Part shown: positions 57,001-64,000 of the stretch, in pieces | How positions within the stretch are numbered: position 1 is the stretch's first letter | Layout: every line of letters begins with the position of its first letter | Assembly: GCA_035578905.1 (NCBI GenBank) | Contig: JAQJVL010000005.1 | Span: forward strand, 1,162,345-1,226,344 | Direction: 5' to 3' | Source of the DNA: Stictocephala bisonia | Taxonomy: Eukaryota; Arthropoda; Insecta; Hemiptera; Membracidae | DNA length: 64,000 nt | Made by a program: the position numbers and the translations under genes | The notes under the pieces: model-generated | Told to the model about the DNA's origin: nothing | What the model saw: the letters and a program-made list of their open reading frames with translations, nothing else | Databases searched by the model: none

Positions 57001-59192
57001 GGATTACCAAATTTTTCGGATTAAACAGATTTTCTTAAAATGCTTTTTGATAAAACATAGCATAAGTAATATACCTAACATGAATTACAGTACTTAAGTT
57101 TTGAACGCAATAATAGCCTATGATTATAAAAAGGAGAATGAACCCTTTAATAGAAGAGTACATTCAACTGAGACGTAAGATCAAACACCGTTTTTCAAGA
57201 CAAAAAGTTGGAGTAACTAGCGGAAATCGATCCCGGCCCCACGGCTACTTGATTCCATTTCATTTGACACTAGGTCACGTAATCAGCTGACGGAAGTCGT
57301 GTGCATATTTCTGGCATTCTCACGCTATCTCAGACAGCACACTGTTCCCAATTTCCACTATCAGTCTCAACAATTCGAACTCGTCTGTTTACGTATCTCA
57401 ATTTCGTCGTAACCCATACAGACGCTCCGGCTGCATTTGATCTCATACTACGCTACGTAGAGCAACACCCTGACACGCCCCCAGTGGCTAATATGTTCTG
57501 AGATGCTGGTGTAATTTAGTTTCGAGAGAGGACTTCTTCTTTAAAGCAAAGAAATTTAATTAATATTTTCAAACCAAAGTAATATTTGAATAGTTTATTA
57601 ACAGTTAAATACTTTAAATAATACTTTCTTGTAAATTTTAGATAAAAAGTAGTGGTTCTTACAGTAACTGCATTTTAATTTTTGCAAAATCTGTCGTCAA
57701 TTTCTGTTTCGGATTACCGAAGTTCGGATTAGCGGGACTCTACTGTATCAACAGAAAAGTTAATTGTATAACAGAAATTAAATTATAAACTTATATTGCA
57801 TTCAGAAGGTCTTCGTATTTACTAATGATGAAAAATATCCAAAAATAACTCACTCATAAATACAGAGTGAGAAGGTTGGTCTAGGTTACAAATAAAATTG
57901 GTTGATAGGATAATTTATAACTGGACAAATGACCTTTTTGATCTAGTTTTTTATAATTTTGACTCCTCAAATAGAGAAATACAATTATTTCAGTCATATT
58001 TTTGTAAAGCTATAGTGTAGTTGAAAAAAACTCAGCTCAGGTGGACCGACAGGCGCTATTAACCCAACAGTTGAAAGGTTAAGTACCTATTTCAACACCC
58101 ACAGCTCAGTGGTTAAAGCTCTAGACTACAAAGCCTAAGGCTCAAATCCCCCACTGCTGATGGTTGGTACTTCATTTGTTAATTGAAGTTCAAACCATGA
58201 GAACTGACAAGAGGAATATTAAATAAAAATGAGGGAAGTAAAAGAAGTTCGTGAATTTGAGAATAGTAAATCAACAGGAAAACATAAATACATTACATCG
58301 TCCTGAGAGGAAGGGATTACTTACTTACTCCTTCCCTTACACCTGATTTCCAAAGACTTTCCTAGTTCAAGCTTTAGTTGTGCTTGTACTTTCAGTTGGG
58401 GTATTTTTGTGCAACAACTCTATTTCTGGTTTTCTTGTACTTTGTTTGGTTTTAGTGTATTATTTGGTATTTTTTTTATTGTTAACTTAGCACGCTAGGA
58501 GAAATGTTTTATACCTTCCCTTCATATATCTATCACTTAAATGAAATCAATTGTATTATGTCCATCCCAAATTAATAACACATTTCTTATTTCATATTTC
58601 TAATCAGTAAAGCTTCTTTGGTCTGATAACCAAGAATATATTTTAAATTTATCTTCCAATGATATAAGCCATATACTTAGACACTCACCTAGTTTGGGTA
58701 GATATTTTTCTTTTTGAGCTTCAGAGCCAAACAGATAAATGGGAAGCATGACTAGGGAAGACTGGACACTAAACACAGAGCGGTAACTACTGTCTACGCG
58801 TTCCAGTTCTCTGGCAACCAGACCGTAGGCAGCAGTCGACACTCCAGCACAGCCATAACCCTTCAGATGACATCCGATAACACCCATTTCTCCCAGCTCA
58901 CGCACAATATTCCGATCAAATTCTAAAAAATGGTCATAAAATTAATTAAAATCAGATTTACCTGATAATCACTTTGAATGTAGTTAAATGCTTTTGGTAT
59001 TATACAAGTTTAATTTTCCATATGTGTGAATGTTTATAATCAAAAATAAATACTTACCACCAAGTCTGTTTGCCATCAGGATCCGAGGCATGAGCTTCTT
59101 GTCACAGTAGACTCTGAATGAATTGCGTAGGTCAATTTCCTCCTCTGTAAGTCTTGACTCCAGATTCAGAGCATCTTCCCATTTGAAAGACT
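38948..59192 (-). CDS. GCDH: Glutaryl-CoA dehydrogenase, mitochondrial (seven exons, 5' end incomplete)
   Basis: FAD enzyme of the acyl-CoA dehydrogenase family. It oxidises and decarboxylates glutaryl-CoA to crotonyl-CoA in the mitochondrial matrix during lysine and tryptophan catabolism and passes electrons to ETF. Exons (genomic, reading right to left): 59192-59058, 58922-58689, 51683-51554, 43626-43410, 42412-42183, 41056-40896 and 39018-38948. All junctions have AG acceptors and GT donors with compatible phases, giving about 392 codons, close to a complete mature enzyme. Family hallmarks are [67 protein letters not shown] and the catalytic-glutamate motif [12 protein letters not shown]. 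The mitochondrial presequence exon is not assured. Introns 2 and 3 (7.0 and 7.9 kb) are packed with mobile elements. Confidence 0.95.
39019..40895 (-). other. GCDH last intron
   Basis: AT-rich intron without a recognised gene. It contains an orphan LINE 3' end at 39438-39500; nothing else was identified. Confidence 0.7.
39438..39500 (+). mobile_element. Orphan LINE/SINE 3' tail
   Basis: TTAAGTGTTAGAGAGGACTT, ACTTCACCTGTAAATAAAGG and an ATTTTTC-type tail match the 3' ends at 26421-26491 and 60810-60865. The stem is GGACT against AGTAC with one mismatch. No coding part is preserved upstream. Confidence 0.6.
40896..41056 (-). CDS. GCDH: GCDH exon with catalytic glutamate
   Basis: Acceptor CAACAG; the donor is GTACAT after GAAG. 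Encodes [36 protein letters not shown] and NLEAVNTYE. The Glu is the catalytic base of the family. Reading past the donor would give a false TCVSITSY end. Confidence 0.9.
41057..42182 (-). other. GCDH intron between the two C-terminal domain exons
   Basis: About 1.1 kb of AT-rich intron; no element was identified. Confidence 0.6.
42183..42412 (-). CDS. GCDH: GCDH exon, C-terminal helical domain
   Basis: Acceptor TTCTCAG, donor GTATGT. Encodes [40 protein letters not shown] and [20 protein letters not shown]. The [13 protein letters not shown] segment binds FAD across the dimer interface in this family. Confidence 0.95.
42765..43005. mobile_element. MITE-like inverted-repeat element in a GCDH intron
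   Basis: The central arms CTCAGACCAGAGGGATTCAC (about 42845) and GTGAACCCTTCTGGTCTGAG (about 42908) are inverted copies. The outer parts also match inverted: AACACAAATTTACTTTAGTA near 42771 against TAATAAGTTTGTGTAGTG near 42973. A palindrome of about 240 bp without coding capacity. Ends approximate. Confidence 0.6.
43410..43626 (-). CDS. GCDH: GCDH exon, beta domain
   Basis: Acceptor GCTACAG, donor GTATAC. Encodes [48 protein letters not shown] and [14 protein letters not shown]. Exactly 72 codons after the one-base split codon. Confidence 0.95.
43752..49112. repeat. Composite repeat in the 7.9-kb GCDH intron
   Basis: The left end carries ATACTCGCTTCGCTCGTTGG followed by a GGGGGCTTCACCCCC hairpin. 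Next come degenerate copies of about 30 bp containing GGCTACCCAAGTTGATCAC, present both at 43830-44190 and at 46985-47100. From about 47130 to 48650 there are four diverged tandem units of about 335-500 bp (ACTTTTTGTNNGGAAACTGT-type marker at 47221, 47723, 48061 and 48410). The right end has GTGAGTCAATCAGTCAGTGA and TTATAGATATTAGAT. An I-type retrotransposon (44308-46730) is inserted into it. Both ends carry ATAGATAT, so this may be one transposon, but no transposase is visible. Confidence 0.5.
44308..46730 (-). mobile_element. 5'-truncated I-type non-LTR retrotransposon with RNase H
   Basis: CCCCTAG at 44301-44307 and 46731-46737 is a target-site duplication that fixes the ends. On the minus strand the RT begins near 46725 ([17 protein letters not shown]). 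A 14-base C run (near 46617-46630) shifts the frame. The RT continues with [47 protein letters not shown] and a YADD box (45991-45776 frame). Two frame changes occur near 46123 and 45850. RNase H (about 45235-44850) has intact D-E-D-D residues in WFTDGS, FQVEVM, CSDSQTA and NERADAL. A C-terminal CRLCEED...HMLCHC knuckle follows. The tail has TAAC repeats at 44308. RNase H in the LINE marks the I/Jockey-superfamily I group. Confidence 0.85.
49113..49404. other. AT-rich intron spacer
   Basis: AT-rich intron sequence between the composite repeat and the mariner element; nothing recognised. Confidence 0.4.
49405..50271 (+). mobile_element. Internally deleted Tc1/mariner element
   Basis: TA dinucleotides at 49403-49404 and 50272-50273 flank terminal inverted repeats. 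The left starts CAGGGTCCAGCAGAAAAACC and the right, inverted, starts CAGGGTTCGGCAGAAAACCC. The 867-bp element keeps only parts of a mariner-type transposase. These are [20 protein letters not shown] (first Asp), [26 protein letters not shown] (second Asp) and [18 protein letters not shown] (third Asp). The N-terminal DNA-binding half and the stretch between PYFF and VWFQQD are missing, and frames are shifted near 49763 and 49850. It is inactive by itself but has both ends. Confidence 0.85.
50274..51553. other. AT-rich intron sequence
   Basis: AT-rich GCDH intron sequence between the mariner element and the exon at 51554; no gene or element recognised. Confidence 0.45.
51554..51683 (-). CDS. 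GCDH: GCDH exon with FAD-binding beta domain start
   Basis: Acceptor TTTGCAG, donor GTAATC. Encodes [20 protein letters not shown] and METKAQ to LLRGSKTW, the flavin-contacting CFGLTEP motif. In most homologues the sequence is TEPNHGSDP and LNG; the Tyr, Ile and Arg changes here are unusual but do not break the frame. Confidence 0.9.
51730..53060. mobile_element. Non-autonomous piggyBac-like element, copy 1
   Basis: TTAA at 51726-51729 and 53061-53064 flanks the element. The ends are inverted repeats: the left begins CCCTGGATCATGAG and the right, inverted, begins CCCTAGATCGTGAATGGA. TTAA duplication and CCCT ends are typical of piggyBac. About 1.33 kb, AT-rich, with no transposase frame. A second, diverged copy lies immediately downstream. 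Confidence 0.7.
53209..55350. mobile_element. Related piggyBac-like element, copy 2, longer
   Basis: The first part (about 53280-53690) matches copy 1 at 51790-52230, including ACAAAACAAATTNCNATGTT and GTCGGGAGTGGGAAAAATG. The last part (about 54420-55350) matches 52230-53060, ending CCATCCAGGG before TTAA at 55351-55354. TTAA also precedes the left end at 53205-53208, but the left terminal repeat (CTCTACAACGCG) is degenerate. About 0.7 kb (53690-54420) has no counterpart in copy 1. It is either internal sequence lost from copy 1 or a later insertion. Confidence 0.6.
55355..56954. other. AT-rich intron sequence
   Basis: AT-rich GCDH intron sequence with an A run near 55550-55565. No gene or repeat was recognised. 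Confidence 0.45.
56955..57745 (+). mobile_element. Tigger/pogo-type deletion derivative
   Basis: TA at 56953-56954 and 57746-57747 flanks inverted ends. The left starts CAGTGTAGTTCCGGTAATCC; the right, inverted, starts CAGTAGAGTCCCGCTAATCC and contains a second TAATCCGAA. These are typical pogo/Tigger termini. Inside, a short plus-strand frame (57301-57501) reads [20 protein letters not shown], resembling the C-terminus of a Tigger transposase. The catalytic domain is missing. Confidence 0.75.
57748..58095. other. Intron spacer
   Basis: AT-rich intron sequence between the Tigger derivative and the SINE; nothing recognised. Confidence 0.4.
58096..58332 (+). mobile_element. tRNA-derived SINE
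   Basis: The head resembles a tRNA: A-box-like CAGCTCAGTGGTTAAAGCTC at about 58102-58120 and B-box-like GGCTCAAATCC at 58139-58149. An unrelated body follows and a short TTAC repeat tail (GGATTACTTACTTACTCC) ends near 58332. The cloverleaf is too degenerate for a functional tRNA gene. The 3' end is approximate. Confidence 0.55.
58333..58688. other. Intron 5' part after GCDH exon 58689-58922
   Basis: AT- and T-rich intron sequence immediately after the donor of the preceding GCDH exon; nothing recognised. Confidence 0.4.
58689..58922 (-). CDS. GCDH: GCDH exon with acyl-CoA dehydrogenase N-domain
   Basis: Acceptor TTTTTTAG, donor GTGAGT. Encodes [36 protein letters not shown] and [19 protein letters not shown] to KEKYLPKL. 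The Arg and Ser of ERVDSSYRS belong to the family's substrate pocket. Confidence 0.95.
59058..59192 (-). CDS. GCDH: GCDH exon with mature N-terminus
   Basis: Begins after TATTGTAG with a phase-1 junction and encodes [19 protein letters not shown] through [11 protein letters not shown]. This matches the start of the mature enzyme. The donor is GTAAGT, and the last codon is completed as Glu by the next exon. Confidence 0.9.
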
Positions 59193-59944
59193 CTACAATA
59201 AGTAATTGTTATACAAATTATAAATAAAACAAAATGTATTTTGTGTAAGTTAACTGTGTCAACTAACCGATCTACAAATAAGGTTTACAAATGAGACAAA
59301 ATTCTTGATAGTTCTAGATAATCTAACTATTATTATTTAATTAAAAACCCTTAACTGGGTTTTTACACACGTTTATACTATTATCAGATCTTTTCTGACC
59401 ACTTTTATGTACTATTTTAAATTTTTTTAACAATTTGTAATTTCTTAATAGAATCTACAACCTTCTAATTGCACAAAAATATTTTGTAGTTAAAATTGTA
59501 TAACTTGAATACATATAAATAAAATAAAAGCGTAACAAGGTCTAAAAGAATTAGGTTTTAAAAACAGTGTTGTTGTGTTCAAAATAATTTATTTATTATG
59601 AAAATAGTATTATTATTTACACTAAATTTACACAGAAAGCTATACAAGGTATAATTACCTTCTTTACTAGCGGCAAACACGTTTTTGGATACTTTACACC
59701 CATCATCTAGTTAGGTCCATTATTATAGAGGACATAACTATAATATACCCAAAAATATTATATAGTTGCATAAAAAATCATATAAAATATAAAAGACTTT
59801 TTATTCTAAAAAATATTAGGTTTCCAAATTTTAAAAACAAAACAGCAAAGTGGATTGCTATAAAAAGTTAAAAGATTTACATGAAATTTCAACAATCTTT
59901 TTATTTAAACAGTTTTATTTTTTTAAATGTTACTGACAGACAAT
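59193..59944 (-). other. AT-rich upstream part of GCDH
   Basis: Intron or upstream sequence. The only candidate feature is a possible short exon at 59659-59706. Confidence 0.45.
59659..59706 (-). CDS. Candidate GCDH presequence exon
   Basis: A 48-base open stretch lies between an acceptor-like AACTAG and a donor GAAG/GTAATT. It reads DGCKVSKNVFAASKE and ends in phase 1, as required by the next exon, giving [11 protein letters not shown] at the junction. The basic, hydroxylated composition suits the end of a mitochondrial targeting peptide. There is no start codon in frame, so a further exon upstream would be needed. Confidence 0.35.
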
Positions 59945-60130
59945 CTAGTCATAATTGAATTGATAAAAACACTTTTGTACACTGTGGTTTTTAGATATAA
60001 AAACTTTACACTCAGAGCAAACTGAACTGTGTTCGTCATTAGTTGAAGGACATATATGGCATCGCTCTTCTTCTTCTTGGGCTGATTTTCTCCCCTGATT
60101 TTGATGTTTGGTCTTCTTTTCTTCTATTTT
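59945..60130 (-). pseudogene. piggyBac transposase C-terminal Cys-rich remnant
   Basis: The minus strand reads EEEERCHICPSTNDEHSS, then VCSECKVFISKNHS, and ends KCFYQFNYD with a stop at 59945. The CxxC...CxxC...H...C pattern at the extreme C-terminus matches the zinc-binding domain that closes piggyBac transposases. The catalytic part was not found upstream (60130-60330), so it is a fragment. Confidence 0.45.
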
Positions 60131-60627
60131 AGTTTATTCCTTAACGAAAAGTGAACTGAGAATAAATAAGACAACAATAACTAGTTTTAGACTGACACAA
60201 TTACGAATTACTAACACTCTTGTAATAGTAACCCGGTCTATTTTGACCCTACAATAGCTCCTAAAATACAACAAGCACCAACAACATTTCAAGATCAAGT
60301 AAAATGGTTCCTCACTCATCTCAGTTGGGTAGCTTACCCGATAATACCAGTTACGAATTAAAAATCTTCAATGTAATATAATTTTAAAGAGTCCTTACTG
60401 GAAACAATTAAGATTTGATCCGACAGTCCAAATGTACATATGCATATGGTGCAATGCAAGGAACGAATGACTGAGGCCTATGACTGGTGTTATGCTCAGT
60501 TTCATAGTTGTCACAAGGGAAGTATTTCTTATCATAATGAGAGCAACAAGAGGATCTTGACATTTCATTAACTACAAAGTTGTCTGGTAGAATTAAGTTT
60601 TTGTAAATGTCCATTTACTGCTTTTGT
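60131..60627. other. Spacer without recognised gene
   Basis: There are two short minus-strand open frames (60319-60134 and 60614-60408) without a recognisable domain. They may be decayed transposase sequence belonging to the adjoining piggyBac remnant, but this is not shown. Confidence 0.35.
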
Positions 60628-60865
60628 CCATCTTGCCAGTGGCCTTGACCGGAGGGTTCCGATGTTATCACAAGATAACAGAGTCAAGCAACATCGAGCG
60701 TGGCTGTCCCTTGGATGGATGACTGTCTGAGCGATCCCGTCCTTGCAGCCCGCCTGCCTGGTCACTTGTGGTGGTTCAGAAGTCACTCTTAAGCCATTGG
60801 TCTCCAGGTTTAGTGTTAGAGAGGGCTTCTTAGCCCTAACTTCGCCTGGTAAAATAAGACGAACT
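60628..60865 (+). mobile_element. 5S rRNA-derived SINE with LINE-type 3' tail
   Basis: The head matches the promoter-bearing part of insect 5S rRNA. An A-box-like AGTCAAGCAACATCGAGCG lies at 60682-60700 and a C-box-like TTGGATGGATGAC at 60711-60723, with upstream CCGATGTTATCACAAGATAA as the diverged 5' half. The body runs through GCCCGCCTGCCTGGTCACTT. The 3' part (TTAGTGTTAGAGAGGGCTTC, then ACTTCGCCTGGTAAAATAAG) is shared with the LINE at 25255-26491. A stem GGGCT/AGCCC lies at 60823-60836. The structure is SINE3-like: Pol III head, LINE tail. Confidence 0.75.
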
Positions 60866-62582
60866 TTTTTTAACCGCTGTTCAAGCCAAAACTACTTTAA
60901 GAATGTGTTTCCAGACACAAATAGTTAATATTCTATCTTTAACATTGAAATCATCTGGACGCTAAAGAAAAAAAATAAAGAAAAATATTTTGCTGAAACA
61001 ACTTGAAATGTAGAATTTATATGTATACAGTTTTCCACTAAAGTTAACAGGAGCCTGTTCAGATGCAAGAGACTTCAGCCCTGACAACGGTTTAGCCTTT
61101 GATAAACACAATATAATAATACCAGTAGATTCAGTTTCTTATAGTTTATATGAAATTAAGCATCCTTGCTGTAAGGATTATCCACAGGCCCATGACTGAT
61201 GCAAATGACGGGGCGCTGCTGTCTGCTAATAGATTAAATTTAGACCCAACGTATGTCTTGATTTGATTGATTGAAGAGACCATATCCAATTTGTTTGTTT
61301 AAAGTAGGCCTAACTATAACAAAAAGAGGTAAGACAAATCAAACCATTCAAAATAAAGGATCTTTTCCATTCATACAATAACAATACATTTTTTATTTTC
61401 CTTGATCACTACCACTCTTTCGGTTACATTATGTCACACTGTTTAATTTATCATTGTTATTTGAACTTTTCCTTGAACTTATCTTATCTGTTAGGGATAA
61501 GAAACACATCTCACTCGTGGTAGTGAGTTACACGAAAAATATCTAAATAAATGCTACTAACTTTCAGCACACTGCTGCATAAACTATGTAGTTTATATCT
61601 AAGAGCATGTTTGATGTTAAATACAATGTTAAATACCATGTCTGAGTTAAATACAATCATACTAAAAAGTAACTTATCATACAGATTATAAAATACATAT
61701 TTTTGTACTTTAATAAAATAATTTAGATTTTGAAGGAAATTGATGCTCAAGTATTAATTATTACAGATTTTTATACAACTAAATAATAGGAAATTGTATA
61801 AAATAAAAATTAACCATAATCTAGTTTTTAAGGTTTTGTGAACAAAAACATTAAGCTATTTAAATGTTGATTCATCGTAGAAATCTAAAACTAAAATGGA
61901 TTTATAGAAATTTTGAACATTGGAATTAAAAATAGAAATGTAGGCTTTAACATACTCAAAACTGATTATTTGTGATGTCAATTTTCAAAATGTATTATGA
62001 ACTATATAAACATGTTGCATTAATGACACGGTGCTTCATAGTTTTAATGTATACTTATCGTCAAGGTACAAACCTTTGCTGGCTTTCTTGTCTCTCAGAA
62101 CAGATGAAACCGTATAATCTGTTTTTCTTTAAGAAAAAATAAATTGTACCCAATGACGAAAATAATAAATAACAATTAACTGCACATTTGGCCTACATTT
62201 TCATAAAGTTTTAAATTTCTTTCAGTATCATTACAGCCTCGATAAAAACAGCACATCATTTTAAAAATTCAGAATTTTAAATTTATTAATATTTTGCTAA
62301 CTTATGACATAATGATAAGGCATTTAAGGTAGGTAATGATAACAACATATTGAGTTTAGAGGCATAATTTTAAAATTGATTCATTTATTGAAAAAAATAT
62401 TAAAATGGATGAGCCACAATCAATTTTAAGGGATTAATCAAGCACATACAAATTTTTAGAGTAAGAGACATAATAGTATGATTTAAATACGATTCATTTT
62501 TTTAATGGAAGGTGAATTACTTAGTGATAGGCGTTAATCCTACATATAAACGTGTTTCCAATTGTCTATGTATTTCTTTCAG
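60866..62582. other. AT-rich stretch
   Basis: No gene was recognised in about 1.7 kb of AT-rich DNA. On the minus strand a donor-like AAAG/GTTTGT follows a Lys-rich frame near 62080-62110. It could be an upstream GCDH or unrelated exon, but support is too weak to call. Confidence 0.35.
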
Positions 62583-62718
62583 ATCCAAAGGCATTTCTCG
62601 AGCGAAGAAAGACAAAGAAAATAATAGTGAAGATGATGACGACGATGAAAATAAGAAGTGCTTGTGTGTTGGCTGTCCTAAAGTTCACGTAGATATATTT
62701 ATAATACGAGTCATTTGA
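62583..62718 (+). pseudogene. pogo-like transposase C-terminal fragment
   Basis: The plus-strand frame reads SKGISRAKKDKENNSEDDDD, then ENKKCLCVGCPKVH. A Lys-rich and acidic stretch followed by CLC and further Cys resembles the tail of insect pogo/DDE_1 transposases. No catalytic domain is attached. Confidence 0.35.
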
Positions 62719-62749
62719 CGCACCATACACAGATTTTTTATAGAAAAAA

Positions 62750-63860
62750 GTTTTCTGACTGTCAAAAAATTGAAAGGGAAACTTAGAGAGTCCATAGTTG
62801 AATTTCCAATTTTCTCATACATAACTTCGAAGATTATAAGAAGCATTGGATTTAACTGTAAGACACTTAAAAAAAGCCAGCACTAATCAATTAAAGTATC
62901 CGCTTCCAGACATGCTTACTTAAGGAAAATTCGACGACTTCGAGATACAAAATATTTTACACTAATGAGATGTAGTGTGGCCAGAACCATACAGTAAAAT
63001 ATGCCTGGCAAGAGAGTGTACTTGAAGCGCTGGACCAGTACCGCAACCAACTGCAAGAAGTTTTTGGATAGTGAGGTGGATTTAAAACCCCATCAGGCTC
63101 AAGTCAACATGTTATTATTTTACAAATAAGAAGTGAGATAAGATTTTTGGAAGGAGCACAACTTTGCTTTGTCGGAAAGAAGGGAAGTCGAGACTATGAC
63201 AAGGAGATGAATACCCAACACTATGAAGAATTATTTAGAAGACATTTTTTAAATCTCCTACCTCCAAAGTCTGCATTAGTGGTTGATCAGGCTACATGTT
63301 ACAATGCTGGTTTTAGAAACAAAAAAATCCCTTAATGGCATGGTTCAAAGAAGATGTTGTTTCCAGGTTGACAAGAAGAAATGTTTCATTACCACCAGGT
63401 TCAACTCAATTTCAAAATTTAACCTAAACTGTTTTGATTAACCATGCTAAACTATAATTAAAAAGCACCAGAAAAAATAATTGATAGATCATAAAACAGT
63501 TGAGATCTGATGTAGAGTTAATCTGGCTTCCTGTTGCGCATTGTGAGCTTAATGCAATGGAACTCATTTAAGCATATGTGAAAGGTGAAGTTGACAAAGT
63601 AAATAGATCAAATGCGGAACAGAAAGGAAACAGCATTAATATAACCAGGGATTTGTGTGAAGAAAATTTACAATCTGTGACACCTGAACTATAGGCAAAG
63701 TGCGTAAAACACACCATCAAAGTTGAAACCCACTATAGGGAAAAAGACCATATTATCGAAGAATTTCCACAAATTCAGCCAAAAAATATTAATCTCGAAG
63801 ACTCAGACTCACAACAGTGATTGGGATGGAATAGAACTTCATGACGATCTGTCAGACACT
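62750..63860 (+). pseudogene. Decayed DDE transposase (IS630/Tc1-mariner superfamily, DDE_3-like)
   Basis: One frame, with stops, reads CGQNHTVKYAWQESVLEALD (after a TNE where the family has TDE, so the first catalytic Asp is lost). It continues with GGFKTPSGSSQHVIIL, FLEGAQLCFVGKKGSRDYDK and LLPPKSALVVDQATCYNAG (second Asp). A frame-shifted C-terminal part at about 63690-63860 reads KCVKHTIKVETHYREKDHII and DWDGIELHDDLSDTNEPKF. Stops occur at about 62980 and 63070 and frameshifts after 63335. Terminal repeats were not found. Confidence 0.7.
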
Positions 63861-64000
63861 AATGAACCCAAGTTTTTACATAAACATAAAACCTATAAAA
63901 ACAAAAATAAAACTATCCTCTTGGGACCTACAATTGTTAATGGAAATTCTGAACATAGACCAAAATGGCTATATTTAGGTCATATCTCTCACTTCCCTTC

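Noticed and set aside
58096..58170. Functional tRNA gene
   Set aside because: A- and B-box similarity is present, but the cloverleaf cannot be completed and a SINE-like body and tail follow.
60743..60928. Small protein-coding gene on the plus strand
   Set aside because: The open frame lies within the 5S-derived SINE and its LINE-type tail.
62080..62110. Upstream GCDH exon on the minus strand (Lys-rich frame before a GTTTGT donor)
   Set aside because: Phase and sequence could not be tied to the known exons, and the donor is weak.

Overview
The window looks like intergenic and intronic DNA of an AT-rich insect genome, most plausibly a hemipteran. The reasons are spliceosomal introns, LINE families of CR1 and I type, a 5S-rRNA-derived SINE, Tc1/mariner, pogo/Tigger and piggyBac-like elements, and dense minisatellites. 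The species assignment is an inference from element content, not from a diagnostic gene.

Only one conventional host gene is recognisable. It encodes glutaryl-CoA dehydrogenase (GCDH), a mitochondrial flavoenzyme of lysine/tryptophan breakdown, on the minus strand. Seven exons between 59192 and 38948 join with matching splice phases and end in a stop codon followed by an AATAAA signal. The mitochondrial-presequence exon is not certain; a 48-bp candidate lies at 59659-59706. Introns of about 7.9 and 7.0 kb are filled with mobile elements: a broken I-type retrotransposon with a CCCCTAG target duplication, an internally deleted mariner, two related TTAA-flanked piggyBac-like elements, a Tigger-type deletion derivative and a tRNA-type SINE.

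The left 28 kb is a minisatellite cluster (units of about 75, 36, 28, 68, 23, 32 and 36 bp); no comparable short-unit minisatellite was seen to the right of it. Positions 2593-9297 form a very large imperfect palindrome. Its arms carry the same unique sequence and the same minisatellites in opposite orientation, but with different copy numbers (9 versus 22 units of 75 bp). A GC-rich module with two CCGCCATCTTGG-type motifs around a GGTCACGTGACC palindrome sits at the hinge and is repeated in direct orientation just outside the right arm.

Between 17.5 and 22.2 kb lies a nearly full-length CR1-type retrotransposon (minus strand) whose ORF1 has a PHD-like zinc finger and an SGNH-esterase domain. 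LINE fragments at 25.3-26.5, 26.8-27.3, 29.8-30.3, 30.8-32.8 and 34.0-34.8 kb interrupt minisatellites or other repeats. A foldback structure (about 29.0-30.4 kb) is split by one of these LINE insertions.

The right end (59.9-64 kb) holds remnants of piggyBac, pogo and DDE transposases and a 5S-derived SINE. The SINE's 3' tail, with a stem-loop showing compensatory base changes, matches the tail of the LINE at 25.3-26.5 kb. No tRNA, intact rRNA gene or CRISPR array was seen. All boundaries were read by eye, so most repeat ends are good to roughly 5-30 bases unless a target duplication fixes them.
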